The notes beneath the pieces were generated by a model. It saw only the letters and a list, made by a program, of their open reading frames with translations, did no database searches and was not told where the DNA came from. Below, in pieces: positions 54,410 to 55,221 of a DNA stretch of 55,221 nt; within the stretch, counting starts at the first letter, position 1, and each line of letters starts with the position of its first letter. The stretch lies in NCBI GenBank assembly GCA_021108035.1, contig JAIORQ010000062.1, forward strand, positions 1 through 55,221, given 5' to 3'. The translations under genes and the position numbers were made by a program. Source of the stretch: Bacteroidales bacterium. Its GTDB lineage: Bacteria; Bacteroidota; Bacteroidia; Bacteroidales; JAADGE01.

Positions 54410-55095
54410 CTTTTTTTATTTTTTTCATCTAATAATTTTTTAAAGAAATCTGCATTCTTGATATTTTTATTTTTAATATCAACAAAAACAGTTTTTAACT
54501 CTGGACTTAATTCACCATCGTGTTCTAAAATTGATTGTTGAACAAAATCTGTATATATTTTTATCAATTCTTGATTTTTATTTATGCCTAGCGATAAATT
54601 GTCAATCATTTTTTTATAATCATCTGTAATTTCTTTTATTTCATTGATGTTTGATTCTAAACTATATTCCATTTTAATTTTTTCAAATCCTTTTTGTGAA
54701 ATATATTTACTATAAATTCTATATTTTAATGCATTATATAACACAATAAAACTCATCCCTGAAGTCAAAATACCAAGTAAGAGATGTAATATAGCTTTAA
54801 CATAATGATCAGTGTATTGTATTGCAAATTCTTTATCAGGTAAATCTCCATTTAATAACAACTGATTAATTGACTCAGATGAAGAATAAAAGATGTTAAA
54901 TAAATAAGTTGTTATAGCAGGAAATGATAATAAAATAATGAAAAATAAGATTTTTCTAAAGATTCCTAAGCTGAATATTTTTAAATTAAGGAAAATCCTT
55001 TTATATAAATCTTTTCTTTCATCATAGTGTCTTAAAAAGACTAGAAACCCAATAATCAAGGCAAGTGTTGCTATAATAGCACCATATATCATCAT
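54403..55095 (-). CDS. Membrane protein of unknown function (cassette gene)
   Basis: The 230-aa protein has about three membrane helices (near residues 3-21, 47-68 and 100-125) and a cytosolic helical C-terminus (about 140-230) with NINEIKEITDDYKKMIDNLS. No family recognised. It fills a cassette bounded by GTTAGCAAC (minus strand, 55,132) and GTTGCTAAC (54,402), an exact complementary pair. The last codons and the TAA stop lie in the attC arm. Confidence 0.6.
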   Translation of the reverse strand: MMIYGAIIATLALIIGFLVFLRHYDERKDLYKRIFLNLKIFSLGIFRKILFFIILLSFPAITTYLFNIFYSSSESINQLLLNGDLPDKEFAIQYTDHYVKAILHLLLGILTSGMSFIVLYNALKYRIYSKYISQKGFEKIKMEYSLESNINEIKEITDDYKKMIDNLSLGINKNQELIKIYTDFVQQSILEHDGELSPELKTVFVDIKNKNIKNADFFKKLLDEKNKKSC

Positions 55096-55123
55096 TTATT
55101 ATATTTTAAATTTAATAGTAATT

Positions 55124-55221
55124 GTTGCTAACATATAAGCATTCTATCAACAGTTGCGACATGCAGAATGCGAGTACTCAAAATTAACAAAAAATACTGT
55201 AAAAAAGATATACTTCTAAAT
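55124..55221 (-). other. Partial attC-like site 6 at the window edge
   Basis: On the minus strand, GCATTCT (55,161-55,155) and AGAATGC further on flank about 13 bases, followed by TTATAT and GTTAGCAAC (55,132-55,124). This fits the L''-L'-R' end of another attC. Its R'' arm would lie beyond or near the window edge, and the stem seen is only 7 bp. Confidence 0.4.

Noticed and set aside
1-55221. tRNA, rRNA, riboswitch or CRISPR array
   Set aside because: No cloverleaf, rRNA segment, known riboswitch core or regularly spaced direct repeats were recognised by eye in the gaps.

Overview
The window looks like a chromosomal segment of an AT-rich anaerobic Bacteroidota bacterium, probably Bacteroidales or Marinilabiliales. 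The signs are promoters of the TTG / TAnnTTTG type with almost no Shine-Dalgarno sequences, the ftsX-DUF3098-uppP-truB-queA gene order, a SusC/RagA-like receptor, a type IX secretion tail on a CotH protein, and the oxygen-sensitive enzymes AOR and hybrid cluster protein. No rRNA, tRNA or CRISPR array was seen.

Layout. Positions 1-23,700 are mostly core genes. They include a deoC-AOR pair, guanine deaminase, an mrp-nfu iron-sulfur pair, an alkyltransferase-like protein and two rhomboid proteases. Next come ftsX-DUF3098-uppP-truB-queA, lpxK-sppA, dnaE, a DUF4143 ATPase, a DUF4197 lipoprotein, a TPR-LemA/TPM pair and thioredoxin. Positions 23,700-31,000 are an accessory island. Positions 31,000-39,100 hold an Fnr-like regulator divergent from hcp with a clear operator, a decayed phosphoglycerate mutase, and a CotH/TonB-receptor operon. 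Positions 39,100-48,300 are mostly secreted or lipoprotein genes of unknown role, plus an AbiE toxin-antitoxin pair and a small orphan operon. Positions 48,300-53,500 carry a PutP-type symporter and an ECF-sigma operon of envelope proteins. The right end holds a truncated IS110 transposase and another cassette.

The most interesting content is the island. Between trxA and a DUF58 gene lie three consecutive mobile gene cassettes: an RDD membrane protein, a TIR-domain protein and a lipoprotein. Each is bounded by integron attC-like sites. In each cassette the first 8-10 bases (GTT...) are the exact reverse complement of the R'' arm at its end, as expected for cassettes that integrated as circles. 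A fourth attC, in the opposite orientation at 30,022-30,816, is interrupted by an ORF-less group II intron of about 660 nt. Removing the intron restores an intact attC arm, as known for group IIC-attC introns. A further cassette, also in minus orientation and with a short classical attC, lies at 54,354-55,132. No integron integrase is visible, so these are clusters of attC sites lacking an integrase in this window.

Inferred functional themes are: anaerobic aldehyde and nitrosative-stress metabolism (deoC/AOR, Fnr/hcp); phage defence (TIR cassette, AbiE); and envelope biology (rhomboids, UppP, LpxK, SppA, LemA/TPM, CotH/SusC-like, sigma-controlled lipoproteins). All product calls come from reading motifs and family resemblance, without database searches.
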